A stretch of DNA of 15,757 nucleotides from positions 1 to 15,757 of the forward strand of contig CAITYI010000371.1 of NCBI GenBank assembly GCA_903896585.1, written 5' to 3'. The translations under genes were made by a program, and so were the position numbers. The notes under the pieces were generated by a model that saw only the letters and a program-made list of their open reading frames with translations, was not told the origin of the DNA and ran no database searches. Positions within the stretch are counted from its first letter, which is position 1. Each line of letters opens with the position of its first letter. Of this stretch, positions 6,763 through 13,522 are shown piece after piece. This DNA comes from an uncultured bacterium. Its GTDB lineage: Bacteria > Actinomycetota > Actinomycetes > S36-B12.

Positions 6763-8220
6763 TCAATGACGAGGCCAGGTCAAGTGGAACGGGGGAAGTG
6801 ATCCAGCAAGCGGTTCCTGCGGATCATTGAGTAATTCCTGGATTCGTAAATAGTGTTGTTGTGCGCGATTACGGCCATAATCGGCTGCAGAGTCTCGACT
6901 AATCATGAACGCCCAATCACTGGACAGTTGAAGCATGGCCTCATTGAGGACAGCTGACTCATGTTCACGGGACAATCCTTCGCGGGCGGTCACGTCAAGA
7001 ATTACTTCTTGAGTTTGGTGGTTCATGACCACCAGATCTCGAACTCGATCAGAAGTCCACAGTCGCAGGTCTTTACCTTCGCCCCAAGACGTCTCTCCAG
7101 GGAAAATTGAATCTTGTGCTTGTTGGGCAGCTTGTTCCAGAGTGACAGTTTCTAGTCCGAAATCGGGTAGTAATTCGATTACTCGGGTAAACCAGGTAAT
7201 ACCTTCACGCCACCAGTGTCCGAGAAGTTCGGTGTCAATGGCAATCACAACGAGTGGGGATTTATCCGTCCTTATGGGGGTGGAGGTTTTCATAATCTCT
7301 GTCAAGCGGGTAATGAATTCCTGGGCATCGTTAATTGCGGCATCTCGAGCTGCAGTGGGGTTGTACGGTTCCTTTGATTCATTCGAACGATCGCCTACTC
7401 GCGAAAGGCGCAGACCATGCTGGTTATCAACGTCATGGAAATCTAGGTAATCAGGCCTACCGGGATAACCCCGCTCTGCTGACCACACGAGGTCACTCGC
7501 TTGTGAGTCTCGCCCCACGACTGTCACCGAGCTCTGGGCCAACAGGTATGGCTGGTTCGGCACGCCATGTGCGGAAATCACTGCCGTTTCATCCAGCAGA
7601 AAATGATGTACACCGAGATCCTCATAGATATGTTCTTGCCCAGGCCGATAGGCGCACTCGGGTACCCAAATTCCTACCGGTGTATGCCCCCACCGGCGGC
7701 GGGCATCTTGTAACCCCTCAGACAAGGCAAATGAGTGAACGCGGGAATCGAGCAAAGGGGATAGCGGATGACTTAGAGGCCCGCCCAAAATTTCAATTGC
7801 TTCCGAGTCAATCAATTTCCGAATGACCGGGGATGCACCTCTGGAAAATGACTCACGGAAAATATGCAGCGCTGTTGCGGCGCTTTCCATGTGGTACTTC
7901 CGAGCTGGGTGCAGCCTGGGTATTAGTTGTGTTCGCAGTTGCCAGTCGTGTAGCCAGATTTCCAGGTTTGTGAGGGCGTACGGGTGATCCAATTGGGCGG
8001 CCAGAATGGGGGTTATCCCCAAAGATGCCATGTTGCGAAAGCCTCGGTCGGTGAGGTCAGAAAGGGCTTGCAGCAATGGCAGATAGGAGTGGCCATACGC
8101 CTGATAAAGCCATTCTTCGCCCACCGGCCAGTTTCCATGCCCGAGAACCCATGGGAGGTGGCTGTGGAGAACAAAACAAACTTGACCCCGTGGTTCGCCC
8201 GTTATGTGATCATCTGTCAC
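6763..8220 (-). CDS. GH57 1,4-alpha-glucan branching enzyme (DUF1957, Rv3031-like)
   Basis: 485 residues; actinobacterial relatives are slightly longer (about 510-530). It makes alpha-1,6 branches by transferring an alpha-1,4-glucan segment, in the cytoplasm. Seen: region I HSHLPWV (19-25), region II GITP (68-71), region III GIWVPECAYRPGQE (183-196) with nucleophile E188, region IV AIDTELLGHWWREG (327-340) with acid/base D329, then the helical C-terminal DUF1957 domain. Homologue Rv3031 partners Rv3032 in MGLP synthesis. GTG 8220 is chosen because it lies 12 residues before the conserved QVCFVLHSHLPW and 6 nt after a TAGTGT box; no Shine-Dalgarno is visible. Here it is inverted relative to the GT4 gene but still divergent from etfB, whereas in M. 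tuberculosis the MGLP genes run as one block diverging from fixA. Confidence 0.92.
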   Translation of the reverse strand: MTDDHITGEPRGQVCFVLHSHLPWVLGHGNWPVGEEWLYQAYGHSYLPLLQALSDLTDRGFRNMASLGITPILAAQLDHPYALTNLEIWLHDWQLRTQLIPRLHPARKYHMESAATALHIFRESFSRGASPVIRKLIDSEAIEILGGPLSHPLSPLLDSRVHSFALSEGLQDARRRWGHTPVGIWVPECAYRPGQEHIYEDLGVHHFLLDETAVISAHGVPNQPYLLAQSSVTVVGRDSQASDLVWSAERGYPGRPDYLDFHDVDNQHGLRLSRVGDRSNESKEPYNPTAARDAAINDAQEFITRLTEIMKTSTPIRTDKSPLVVIAIDTELLGHWWREGITWFTRVIELLPDFGLETVTLEQAAQQAQDSIFPGETSWGEGKDLRLWTSDRVRDLVVMNHQTQEVILDVTAREGLSREHESAVLNEAMLQLSSDWAFMISRDSAADYGRNRAQQHYLRIQELLNDPQEPLAGSLPPFHLTWPRH

Positions 8221-8226
8221 CCTAGG

Positions 8227-8232
8227 ACACTA
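8227..8232 (-). promoter_or_regulatory. Candidate -10 box of the GH57 gene (leaderless)
   Basis: TAGTGT on the minus strand fits TANNNT and sits 6 nt before the GTG start, so transcription would start at or next to GTG. No Shine-Dalgarno is seen and no good -35 lies at 17-18 nt. An alternative, TATGTT at 8279-8274 with CTGACC 16 nt further upstream, would give a leader of about 45 nt. Confidence 0.4.
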
Positions 8233-8260
8233 GTGCGTGCGCTTTGGTCAGGCGCAAAGA

Positions 8261-8276
8261 GTTACTCGTGGGTAAC
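8261..8276. promoter_or_regulatory. Dyad GTTAC-N6-GTAAC in the GH57/etfB divergent region
   Basis: A perfect 5-bp inverted repeat with a 6-bp spacer (8261-8265 and 8272-8276) in the 101-bp region between divergent genes. It overlaps TAACAT (8273-8278), a possible -10 for etfB with a leader of about 37 nt, so it is placed where an operator would act. No regulator can be named. Confidence 0.3.
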
Positions 8277-8307
8277 ATAGACTTGCAATCGGTCTGGTCA
8301 GATGTCG

Positions 8308-8313
8308 AAAGGG
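8308..8313 (+). promoter_or_regulatory. Ribosome binding site setting the etfB start
   Basis: AAAGGG lies 8 nt before GTG 8322. It favours this start over an in-frame ATG at 8244, which would add 26 residues with no family similarity and cover the divergent promoter region. Confidence 0.65.
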
Positions 8314-8321
8314 TGAACAAC

Positions 8322-9101
8322 GTGAAGATCGCAGTATGCGTTAAGCAGGTCCCCGATACGTGGGCCGAGAAAAAACTTCGGGACGCTGATTCACGACTTG
8401 ACCGTGAGTCGGCCGATGGTGTACTCAATGAATTAGATGAATATGCGGTAGAGCAGGCTCTTCAATTGGTTGAGGCCGCTGGAGGCGAAGTTGTTGTTGT
8501 GACCATGGGCCCTGAGCGTGCTGGCGAAACTTTGCGCAAAGCAATTAGCATGGGGGCGGACGCGGGCATTCACATTGTCGATGACAATCTGGGAGGCTCA
8601 GACGCAATTGCAACTTCGGCGGTGTTGGCTAAAGCGCTTTCCGGTCGTGACTTTGATCTGATCCTGTTCGGCTCGGAATCAACCGATGCTCGCATGTCCG
8701 TCATTCCGGCCATGGTTGCCGAGCGACTTGACCTTCCCCAGGTGACTTTTGCCCAAAAAGTGGAGATCAGCGGTTCAGAACTTACCGTTGAACGAGTGAC
8801 GGAATACGGGTTTGATCTACTTTCCACTCAACTACCAGCGGTAGTCAGTGTGGTGGAGAAAATTAATGAACCTCGCTATCCATCCTTCAAAGGCATCATG
8901 GCGGCAAAGAAAAAACCAGTCGAAATTCTGACGGTCGCAGACCTAGGGCTCGAACCGTCTGTGGTCGGGGCATCCGGTGCGTGGAGCGAAGTTGCGGACT
9001 TTGCTGCGCGGCCGCCCAAGGCTGCTGGTGTCGTTGTCACCGACGAAGGCGATGGTGGCGTAAAAATTGCGGATTTTCTCACCTCCCAAAAGATTATTTA
9101 A
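8322..9101 (+). CDS. etfB: Electron transfer flavoprotein beta subunit
   Basis: 259 residues from GTG 8322, the usual EtfB length. With EtfA it carries electrons from acyl-CoA and related dehydrogenases to the quinone pool through an ETF:quinone oxidoreductase. Seen: the N-terminal KIAVCVKQVPDT, NELDEYAVEQAL (about 41-52), VVTMGPERAGETLRKAISMGAD, FGSESTDARMSVIPAMVAERLDLP and the signature region VVEKINEPRYPSFKGIMAAKKKP (about 177-199), which includes the recognition loop contacting partner dehydrogenases. etfA follows after 9 bp with its own strong ribosome binding site. The divergent GH57 neighbour is also found next to fixA in mycobacteria (from memory). Confidence 0.96.
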   Translation: MKIAVCVKQVPDTWAEKKLRDADSRLDRESADGVLNELDEYAVEQALQLVEAAGGEVVVVTMGPERAGETLRKAISMGADAGIHIVDDNLGGSDAIATSAVLAKALSGRDFDLILFGSESTDARMSVIPAMVAERLDLPQVTFAQKVEISGSELTVERVTEYGFDLLSTQLPAVVSVVEKINEPRYPSFKGIMAAKKKPVEILTVADLGLEPSVVGASGAWSEVADFAARPPKAAGVVVTDEGDGGVKIADFLTSQKII

Positions 9102-9105
9102 GGAG
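9101..9105 (+). promoter_or_regulatory. Ribosome binding site of etfA
   Basis: AGGAG starts on the last base of the etfB stop codon and lies 5 nt before ATG 9111, the strongest Shine-Dalgarno in the window. It fits balanced translation of the two subunits. Confidence 0.75.
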
Positions 9106-9110
9106 AACCT

Positions 9111-10064
9111 ATGTCTGACGTACTCGTTCTTGCAGAGCATCACAATTCCGAAATCAAGAAAATCACCCTTGAGTTGGTCACCGGTGCTCGGGCTCTTGGT
9201 AATCCGGTCGTTCTTTGGCTGGGTGGTGGGTGCACCGAGGACACGGTGGCGACTCTGGGAAATTACGGGGCCACCAAAGTCCTGGTTGCTGACTCTGATG
9301 CAGTGAATAACCACCCGGTAGCGCCCGGCGCAGAAATTGTCGCTTCCCTGATCGATTCTTTGACTCCGGTCGCGGTCTTGGTTGCATCCACTGCAGACGG
9401 TAAAGAAGTAGCGGCTCGGGCTGCAATCAAATCCAACTGCGGAATAATCACCGATGCCGTGGAGATAGCAGCCGATTCAACGGTTACCCAAAGTGTGTTC
9501 GGTGGAAGTACGGTAGTGCATTCGCGGGTGACAAAAGGCACACCAATCATCACGGTTCGTCCCAATGCGATTCCAGCCACCCCGCAGCCATTTGCTGCAG
9601 TCCGCGAAGATATTTCTGTGGACATTAGTGCAGGTGCACAGCGCGTGACCGTGAAAGATCGCACGGTCGTGGCAAAGGGTGCTCGACCTGAGCTCACTGA
9701 AGCGGAGGTTGTGGTGAGCGGTGGTCGAGGTGTAGGTGGACCCGAAGGTTTCAGTGTCATCGAGTCGCTGGCTGATTCCCTGAACGCTGCAGTTGGTGCT
9801 TCGCGCGCAGCAACCGACGCTGGTTGGTACCCACATCAATTTCAGGTGGGCCAAACCGGCAAAACTGTTTCTCCCCAGCTATATATCGCAAATGGGATCT
9901 CAGGAGCAATTCAGCATCGGGCCGGGATGCAAACTTCGAAGGTTGTGGTGGTCGTCAATAAGGATCCAGAGGCACCGATTTTTGAGTTGGCCGATTATGG
10001 CGTGGTCGGTGATCTCTTCACCGTTGTCCCTCAGCTTTCCGAAGAAATTACCAAGCGAAAGTAG
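9111..10064 (+). CDS. etfA: Electron transfer flavoprotein alpha subunit
   Basis: 317 residues, standard length. Seen: an N-terminal Rossmann-like domain (MSDVLVLAEHHNSEIKK), SGGRGVGGPEGF (about 204-215), then the C-terminal FAD-binding domain with VGASRAATDAGWYP, QVGQTGKTVSPQLYIANGISGAIQHRAGM (about 247-275) and VVNKDPEAPIFELADYGVVGDLF (about 283-305), the family signature. It binds FAD and pairs with EtfB. It lies 9 bp after etfB and is followed by a 10-bp-stem hairpin at 10103-10125 that probably ends the etf transcript. Confidence 0.97.
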   Translation: MSDVLVLAEHHNSEIKKITLELVTGARALGNPVVLWLGGGCTEDTVATLGNYGATKVLVADSDAVNNHPVAPGAEIVASLIDSLTPVAVLVASTADGKEVAARAAIKSNCGIITDAVEIAADSTVTQSVFGGSTVVHSRVTKGTPIITVRPNAIPATPQPFAAVREDISVDISAGAQRVTVKDRTVVAKGARPELTEAEVVVSGGRGVGGPEGFSVIESLADSLNAAVGASRAATDAGWYPHQFQVGQTGKTVSPQLYIANGISGAIQHRAGMQTSKVVVVVNKDPEAPIFELADYGVVGDLFTVVPQLSEEITKRK

Positions 10065-10102
10065 ATCAGTCGCGCATTTTTCAATACCTTTTATATGCTT
10101 GT

Positions 10103-10125
10103 TGCCCGTGCGGTGCGCACGGGCA
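10103..10125 (+). terminator. Hairpin after etfA without a U-tract
   Basis: TGCCCGTGCG, loop GTG, CGCACGGGCA: a perfect 10-bp GC-rich stem 39 bp after the etfA stop and before iscS. No run of T follows on either strand, as is common for actinobacterial terminator-like structures. An RNA-stabilising or attenuating hairpin in the iscS leader is the alternative. Confidence 0.5.
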
Positions 10126-10135
10126 CATGCATCTC

Positions 10136-10157
10136 ATCTGAGAATTCTTATCTGAGA
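10136..10157. repeat. Two direct copies of ATCTGAGA upstream of iscS
   Basis: ATCTGAGA occurs at 10136-10143 and 10150-10157, 14 bp start to start, with the palindrome AGAATTCT between. TCTCAT (10132-10137) and ATGAGA (10166-10171) flank them as an inverted pair. The stretch lies 60-85 bp before the iscS start, where an operator would sit. No regulator is encoded nearby. Confidence 0.35.
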
Positions 10158-10205
10158 GTTCGCAAATGAGAAATTACGTGGCCAAGTACTCGGGGGCTAA
10201 GAAGT

Positions 10206-10212
10206 GGGAGGG
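10206..10212 (+). promoter_or_regulatory. Ribosome binding site of iscS
   Basis: GGGAGGG lies 5 nt before GTG 10218. An ATG at 10214 is out of frame, so GTG 10218 is the start. Confidence 0.7.
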
Positions 10213-10217
10213 TATGT

Positions 10218-11384
10218 GTGACACGCATCTACCTCGATCACGCTGCCACTACTCACCTGCGGCCTGAAGCAGCCCAAGCGTGGATCGTTGCTGGGCAACA
10301 TGTGGGGAACGCATCCAGTTTGCACACCTCCGGCAGGTCTGCTCGCCGAATTGTCGAACAGGCGCGGGAATCCATTGCTGAGGATCTCGGGGTTCGCCCA
10401 TCAGCGGTGATTTTCACCGCAGGTGGTACCGAATCCAATAATCTGGCCATCAAAGGGATTTTTTGGGCCCGATCCGCAGATGGTGGCCCGCGACACATTG
10501 TGACAAGTGCAATCGAGCACCATGCTGTCCTAGATCCGGTGTTGTGGTTGCGTGATCATCAAGACGCTGAGATTACTTTCCTTGATGTTGATTCCACGGG
10601 CAAAGTGAGTGTTGATCAACTGCGCTCGCTACTTCAGGCGGGCGACATTGCATTGGTATCCATTATGTGGGCCAACAATGAAATTGGCACGATTCAGCCT
10701 GTTCAGGAAATTTCAGCTCTATGTCAGGAATTTGGAGTTCCATTTCACACCGATGCAGTGCAGGCGTTTGGGCAAATCAATCTTGATCTTGTGGGTCTAA
10801 AGGCAACTGCGGTAACGCTGAGCAGTCACAAGATTGGTGGGCCTGTCGGTGTGGGTGCTTTGATCATTGATCCCCATGAAAAAGTCGTGCCGGTCACCCA
10901 TGGCGGCGGGCAAGAAAGAGAGATTCGCTCGGGGACTTTGGATCCAGCCTCGGTTTCAGCATTCGCGGCTGCCTCACGATTGGTGACTCTTTCTGTTGAT
11001 GCCCATGCTCAGGAAATGCGAGACATCCAGCAGTATCTAGTAAGCAGTGTTGAGGCTTGTGTTCCTGAAGCGCGGCTCAATGGCCCGGCTCCGGGAGTTG
11101 CTCGTCTACCGAACAACATTCACTTTTCTTTTCCCGGTTGCGAAGGAGATTCACTTCTAATGCTGCTGGATGCGGCTGGAATTGATTGCTCAACGGGATC
11201 AGCGTGCACCGCGGGAATCCCCGAACCTAGCCATGTGCTTTTGGCAATGGGTGTCGATCAAAAAATTGCTAGGGCTTCTTTGCGCTTTAGTCTCGGTAGG
11301 GGAAGTTCCAAAGAGGATGTGGATCATCTGGTGACAGTGCTTCCGAACGCGGTTGAGCGTGCGGTTCGAGCAGGTTCGGTGTAA
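10218..11384 (+). CDS. iscS: Cysteine desulfurase, IscS/NifS type
   Basis: 388 residues, a fold-type I PLP enzyme that takes sulfur from L-cysteine as an enzyme-bound persulfide. Seen: YLDHAATT (5-12), GTESNNLAI (70-78), the His motif EHHAVLD (100-106), WANNEIGTIQP (151-161), FHTDAVQAFG (176-185), the PLP lysine in SSHKIGG (K205), HGGGQEREIRSGT (228-240) and the active-site loop SACTAG with C330. The short cysteine loop and group-I signature fit IscS/NifS rather than SufS. mnmA starts 2 bp after the stop, so the likely role is sulfur supply for tRNA 2-thiouridine, with possible Fe-S cluster duty. No iscU, iscA or iscR is in the window. Confidence 0.96.
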   Translation: MTRIYLDHAATTHLRPEAAQAWIVAGQHVGNASSLHTSGRSARRIVEQARESIAEDLGVRPSAVIFTAGGTESNNLAIKGIFWARSADGGPRHIVTSAIEHHAVLDPVLWLRDHQDAEITFLDVDSTGKVSVDQLRSLLQAGDIALVSIMWANNEIGTIQPVQEISALCQEFGVPFHTDAVQAFGQINLDLVGLKATAVTLSSHKIGGPVGVGALIIDPHEKVVPVTHGGGQEREIRSGTLDPASVSAFAAASRLVTLSVDAHAQEMRDIQQYLVSSVEACVPEARLNGPAPGVARLPNNIHFSFPGCEGDSLLMLLDAAGIDCSTGSACTAGIPEPSHVLLAMGVDQKIARASLRFSLGRGSSKEDVDHLVTVLPNAVERAVRAGSV

Positions 11385-11386
11385 CC

Positions 11387-12508
11387 ATGCGGATTATTTC
11401 TGCAATGAGCGGAGGTGTGGACTCGTCCGTTGCCACCGCGCGCATGATCGATCAAGGCCATGAAGTAGTCGGTGTTCACTTAGCTTTATCTCGAACCGAC
11501 TCCAATGGAAAAAGCCGTGGTTGTTGCACTCTTGACGATGCCAGAGATGCTCGACGAGTCGCTGACAAGCTGGGTATTCCATTTTATGTGTGGGATTTCT
11601 CTAGCCAGTTCGCCGAAAGTGTCATGAAAAACTTTCTTGACGAGTATTCCGCGGGTAGAACACCAAACCCTTGTTTACGCTGCAATGAAAAAATCAAGTT
11701 CAGTGCAGTATTAGATCGCGCATTGGCGCTGGGATTCGATGCCGTTGCAACTGGTCATTACGCTCAAATAAAGAATGGCCCCCATGGAATTGAAATGCAT
11801 AGAGCCATTGATCCGCTCAAGGACCAGTCCTATGTTCTCGGAGTTTTAACCCAAGAGCAGTTGGAGCATTCATTTTTTCCATTGGGGGGAGATCACAAGC
11901 CGGCAATCCGCGCTGAAGCTGAAGCACGGGGGTTGATCACCGCGAAGAAACCGGATAGCCACGATATTTGTTTTATCCCAGATGGCGACACGGCTGGATT
12001 TCTCGTGAATAAGCTCGGCGGAAGCCCCGGCGCTATTCGCGATGTCTCTTCGGGGGAAATCATTGGAGAACATAGCGGAACATTTACGGTGACCATTGGT
12101 CAACGGCGCGGACTCAATCTCAAAATACCCGCGGAAGACGGTAAGCCGCGCTATGTCGTAAATGTGGATCGGGAATCGGGCGATGTCTTTGTTGGAGCAC
12201 CCGAGTTACTCGATGTCTTTCGAATTATCGGAATTGATCCAATCTGGGCGGGTCCGCCGTTGACCGCTGAGCCACAGGAGGTCATGGCCCAAGTTCGCGC
12301 ACATGCGGAACCAGTCCCCGGCTTCGCGTGCGTACAAGATTCACGCATGCACGTTTCACTTGTTGAGCCAGTTCGAGGTTTAGCTCCCGGACAGGCGGTT
12401 GTGATTTATTCAGGCACTCGAGTACTGGGATCGGCAACTATCGTGGCCACAGATCGAGTTAATCCGGAAAATTACATTTTCTCAGATCACATCTTTGTGG
12501 GCGGATAA
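11387..12508 (+). CDS. mnmA: tRNA-specific 2-thiouridylase MnmA (TrmU)
   Basis: 373 residues. It adenylates and thiolates U34 of the Lys, Glu and Gln tRNAs, receiving sulfur from the desulfurase. Seen: the PP-loop SGGVDSSV (8-15), TPNPCLRCNEKIKF (92-105) with C96 as the likely nucleophile, ATGHYAQI (121-128), DQSYVLGVL (146-154) and SHDICFIPDGD (191-201) with the second catalytic Cys C195, then the C-terminal beta-barrel with TIGQRRGL. Both catalytic cysteines are present. The ATG is 2 bp after the iscS stop, with no independent Shine-Dalgarno, and the next gene starts 3 bp after its stop, indicating a polycistronic mRNA. Confidence 0.96.
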   Translation: MRIISAMSGGVDSSVATARMIDQGHEVVGVHLALSRTDSNGKSRGCCTLDDARDARRVADKLGIPFYVWDFSSQFAESVMKNFLDEYSAGRTPNPCLRCNEKIKFSAVLDRALALGFDAVATGHYAQIKNGPHGIEMHRAIDPLKDQSYVLGVLTQEQLEHSFFPLGGDHKPAIRAEAEARGLITAKKPDSHDICFIPDGDTAGFLVNKLGGSPGAIRDVSSGEIIGEHSGTFTVTIGQRRGLNLKIPAEDGKPRYVVNVDRESGDVFVGAPELLDVFRIIGIDPIWAGPPLTAEPQEVMAQVRAHAEPVPGFACVQDSRMHVSLVEPVRGLAPGQAVVIYSGTRVLGSATIVATDRVNPENYIFSDHIFVGG

Positions 12509-12511
12509 ATC

Positions 12512-13513
12512 GTGACACAAGCCAGAGTCAGTGGCTTGGGGCCAGTTCCGGGTGAATCCAGTAGTGAGGCGGCGCACGTCATTGCCGGGGAATGTGCCCT
12601 GGCACCATTTGTGCCGATCCTCCCCACTAGGGGACCGGGGGCAGACTCGGTCGGGAGAACTGCTGGGCTGTTATCAAAGGTGTCATCAGAGTTTGGAATC
12701 GTCACTGTGCCTACCGGCTGGCGGTTATTTGGCTCTCAAGGCAAAGAGATGATTCGGGCCCGAAGTTTCCTCAGCACCGATCTTGATGCACTTGAGGAGC
12801 AATTTCAGGGATTCACCGGACCACTCACCATGTCGATTGTCGGCCCCGTGAGTTGGGCGGGTGCGGTTGAGGGTGCTCGTGGAGAGAAACTTATTCGGGA
12901 CCATGGTGCACTGCGTGATGTGAGTATTGCCCTATCGCGCGTTGTTGCGGAGACTGCCCTTGATTTTGCCCGGCGGATTCCCGGAGCATTATTGACAATT
13001 CAAATTGATGAACCACTCGTTATGCCGGCAACAGATGGAGCAATCCCAACCGCAAGCGCCCTGAGAACGTATGTAGCTTTAGATCGGCAATTTGTGGCCT
13101 CTCTATGGGACCCGCTCTTTACCGAGGCCCAACTACACGGAGCCGGGTTTGGCATTAATGCAACGGGGGGTCAGGTTGCGTTAAGTGATCCGTACATCTC
13201 ACTGCTCCAGGCCGCAGGGGTTACGCGTTTCTACCAGATTGAGGCTGCAAAGGAATTGGGAGAAATAATTGAGTCGGGGACGGAGACGGTGTGGATCGCT
13301 CCACCGAGTGCGTCTGGAGTTCACATTGCCTCAGATATTGCTGCCCGAGTTAATGCACTCGGATTTGTCATTACCGATTTCACACCTGGTGCGATTATTG
13401 TGCCATCGGAGAACAGTTCATTTGGAGACTGGGAGCAAGCGCGACATGCGTGGAATCGGGCCCGCGCGGCGGTAGATTTACTCAATGATCCAGATCGCCT
13501 TGTGTCTCGTTGA
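12512..13513 (+). CDS. MetE-like protein (UROD/MetE fold), zinc site apparently lost
   Basis: 333 residues from GTG 12512. The length, the position between mnmA and ligA and the features AGECALAPFVPILPTRGPGADSVGRT (about 25-50), LTMSIVGPVSWAGAV (about 104-118) and LTIQIDEPLV (about 159-168) match the short actinobacterial proteins annotated as vitamin B12-independent methionine synthase-like (Rv3015c in M. tuberculosis, from memory). True MetE binds zinc through His, Cys, Glu and Cys. Here the expected HxC strand reads GINATGG, the usual TPxCGL near the C-terminus reads TPGAIIVP, and the protein has only one Cys (residue 28). Methionine synthesis is therefore unlikely. It is cytosolic, with no signal peptide. 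ligA follows 9 bp after the stop. Confidence 0.75.
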   Translation: MTQARVSGLGPVPGESSSEAAHVIAGECALAPFVPILPTRGPGADSVGRTAGLLSKVSSEFGIVTVPTGWRLFGSQGKEMIRARSFLSTDLDALEEQFQGFTGPLTMSIVGPVSWAGAVEGARGEKLIRDHGALRDVSIALSRVVAETALDFARRIPGALLTIQIDEPLVMPATDGAIPTASALRTYVALDRQFVASLWDPLFTEAQLHGAGFGINATGGQVALSDPYISLLQAAGVTRFYQIEAAKELGEIIESGTETVWIAPPSASGVHIASDIAARVNALGFVITDFTPGAIIVPSENSSFGDWEQARHAWNRARAAVDLLNDPDRLVSR

Positions 13514-13516
13514 GGG
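13512..13516 (+). promoter_or_regulatory. Ribosome binding site of ligA
   Basis: GAGGG overlaps the stop codon of the MetE-like gene and lies 6 nt before ATG 13523. The arrangement suggests coupled translation. Confidence 0.6.
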
Positions 13517-13522
13517 AATCTG

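Noticed and set aside
7335..7826. Plus-strand 163-codon open frame
   Set aside because: Shadow of the GH57 gene, which carries all catalytic motifs across this stretch on the minus strand.
8261..8269. Short palindrome GAGT-T-ACTC beside the GTTAC dyad (8259-8267)
   Set aside because: Only 4-bp arms, expected by chance; it overlaps the longer dyad already reported and adds no separate evidence.
8244..8321. 26-residue N-terminal extension of EtfB
   Set aside because: EtfB proteins begin at the KIAVCVKQVPDT strand; GTG 8322 has a ribosome binding site, and the extension contains the candidate promoter and dyad.
9263..9760. Minus-strand 165-codon open frame rich in Thr, Ser and Ala
   Set aside because: Antisense shadow of etfA; low-complexity composition follows from the codon use of the real gene.
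10065..10217. Possible small RNA or tRNA in the etfA-iscS gap
   Set aside because: Apart from the 10-bp hairpin no cloverleaf or other conserved RNA fold is apparent, and no short reading frame with a ribosome binding site is seen.
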